Shown here: positions 63,362 through 64,000 of the stretch, piece by piece
How positions within the stretch are numbered: the first letter of the stretch is position 1
Layout of the letters: the number at the start of each line of letters is the position of its first letter
Assembly (NCBI GenBank): GCA_018857735.1
Contig: JABMCL010000287.1
Span: forward strand, 321,001 to 385,000
Length of the DNA stretch: 64,000 nt
Direction: 5' to 3'
DNA from: Alviniconcha marisindica
Taxonomy: Eukaryota > Mollusca > Gastropoda > Provannidae
Made by a program: the position numbers and the translations under genes
The notes under the pieces: model-generated
Database searches by the model: none
The model's input: the letters and a program-made list of their open reading frames with translations, nothing else
Told to the model about the DNA's origin: nothing

Positions 63362-64000
63362 TTGTCAGAGGCGACACTGTGTGCCCAATGTTCATAACAC
63401 TGTGCCTAACTTATCTCTTGTCAGAGGCGACACTGTGTGCCCAATGTTCATAACCCAGTGCCTACCTTATCTCTTGTCAGAGGCGACACTGTGTGCCCAG
63501 TGTTCATAACCCTGTGCCTAACCTATCTGTTGTCAGAGGTGACACTGTGTGCCCAATGTTCATAACCCTGTGCCTAACCTATCTGTTGTCAGAGGTGACA
63601 CTGTGTGCCCAGTGTTCATAACCCTGTGCCTAACCTATCTGTTGTCAGAGGTGACACTGTGTGCCCAATGTTCATAACCCTGTGCCTACCTTATCTCTTG
63701 TCAGAGGTGACACTGTGTGCCCAATGTTCATAACCCTGTGCCTAACCTATCTGTTGTCAGAGGTGACACCGTGTGCCCAATGTTCATAACCCTGTGCCTA
63801 CCTTATCTCTTGTCAGAGGAGACACTGTGTGCCCAATGTTCATAACCCTGTGCCTAACTTATCTGTTGTCAGAGGTGACACTGTGTGCCCAATGTTCATA
63901 ACCCTGTGCCTAACCTATCTGTTGTCAGAGGTGACATTTTGTGCCCAGCGTTCATAACCCTGTGCCTAACTTGTCTGTTGTCAGAGGTGATGCTGTGTGC
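63362..64000 (+). repeat. 56-bp minisatellite running off the window end, about 11 copies
   Basis: The period is 56 bp, measured between GACACTG at 63,541 and 63,597. Each unit carries CTTATCTCTTGTCAGAGG or CCTATCTGTTGTCAGAGG, a pyrimidine tract plus CAG that looks like an acceptor, then TGTGCCCAATGTTCATAACC. Two unit subtypes alternate. It is in the intron after kinase exon v and its true length is unknown. Confidence 0.93.

Overview
The window is animal nuclear DNA, not prokaryotic. Long stretches have no coding content, coding segments are short and bounded by GT/AG splice sites, and the sequence is crowded with (CA)n, (CT)n and poly-C/poly-G tracts, minisatellites and small dispersed repeats. 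The large introns, the repeat texture and the single recognisable gene suggest a lophotrochozoan, most likely a gastropod mollusc. The taxon is inferred; the sequence does not prove it.

One gene dominates. From about 22.6 kb to 62.6 kb the + strand carries 22 exons of a Trio/Kalirin-family protein. In order they encode an acidic, alanine-rich linker, the second Dbl-homology (RhoGEF) domain, its PH domain, a low-complexity Ser/Gly linker, an SH3 domain, an I-set Ig domain, a fibronectin type III domain and the N-lobe of a CaMK/DAPK-like kinase. The gene runs off the right edge just after the catalytic HLDVK motif. Splice phases agree at every exon junction except Ig to FN3, where the sequence as given is one base out of phase. 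The Sec14, spectrin-repeat and DH1-PH1 parts of the family are not seen and would lie to the left if this locus makes the full-length form.

Positions 1-14.7 kb hold no exon I can support. They contain microsatellites, a 53-54 bp minisatellite (9.2-10.0 kb), two copies of a dispersed repeat and CpG-rich unique sequence. At 14,783 there is a short ATG exon with an ideal Kozak context and a cysteine-rich N-terminus. It resembles in style the alternative first exon of the short vertebrate Kalirin isoform (Duet), and a second candidate exon lies at 17.2 kb. Both are phase 0 and could splice to 22,578, but they are hypotheses. The 15.7 kb intron 38,847-54,544 holds repeats and a CpG-rich block (about 46.5-54.5 kb).

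The most unusual structural signal is that four introns of this gene carry tandem arrays whose units resemble the neighbouring exon-intron junction itself: acceptor copies before the exons at 26,417 and 36,626, and donor copies after the exons at 57,702 and 59,407. The introns therefore carry rows of decoy splice sites. A second pattern is that all 13 (CT)n arrays of about 40 bp or more have their pyrimidine strand on the coding strand, while (CA)n/(GT)n arrays are balanced.
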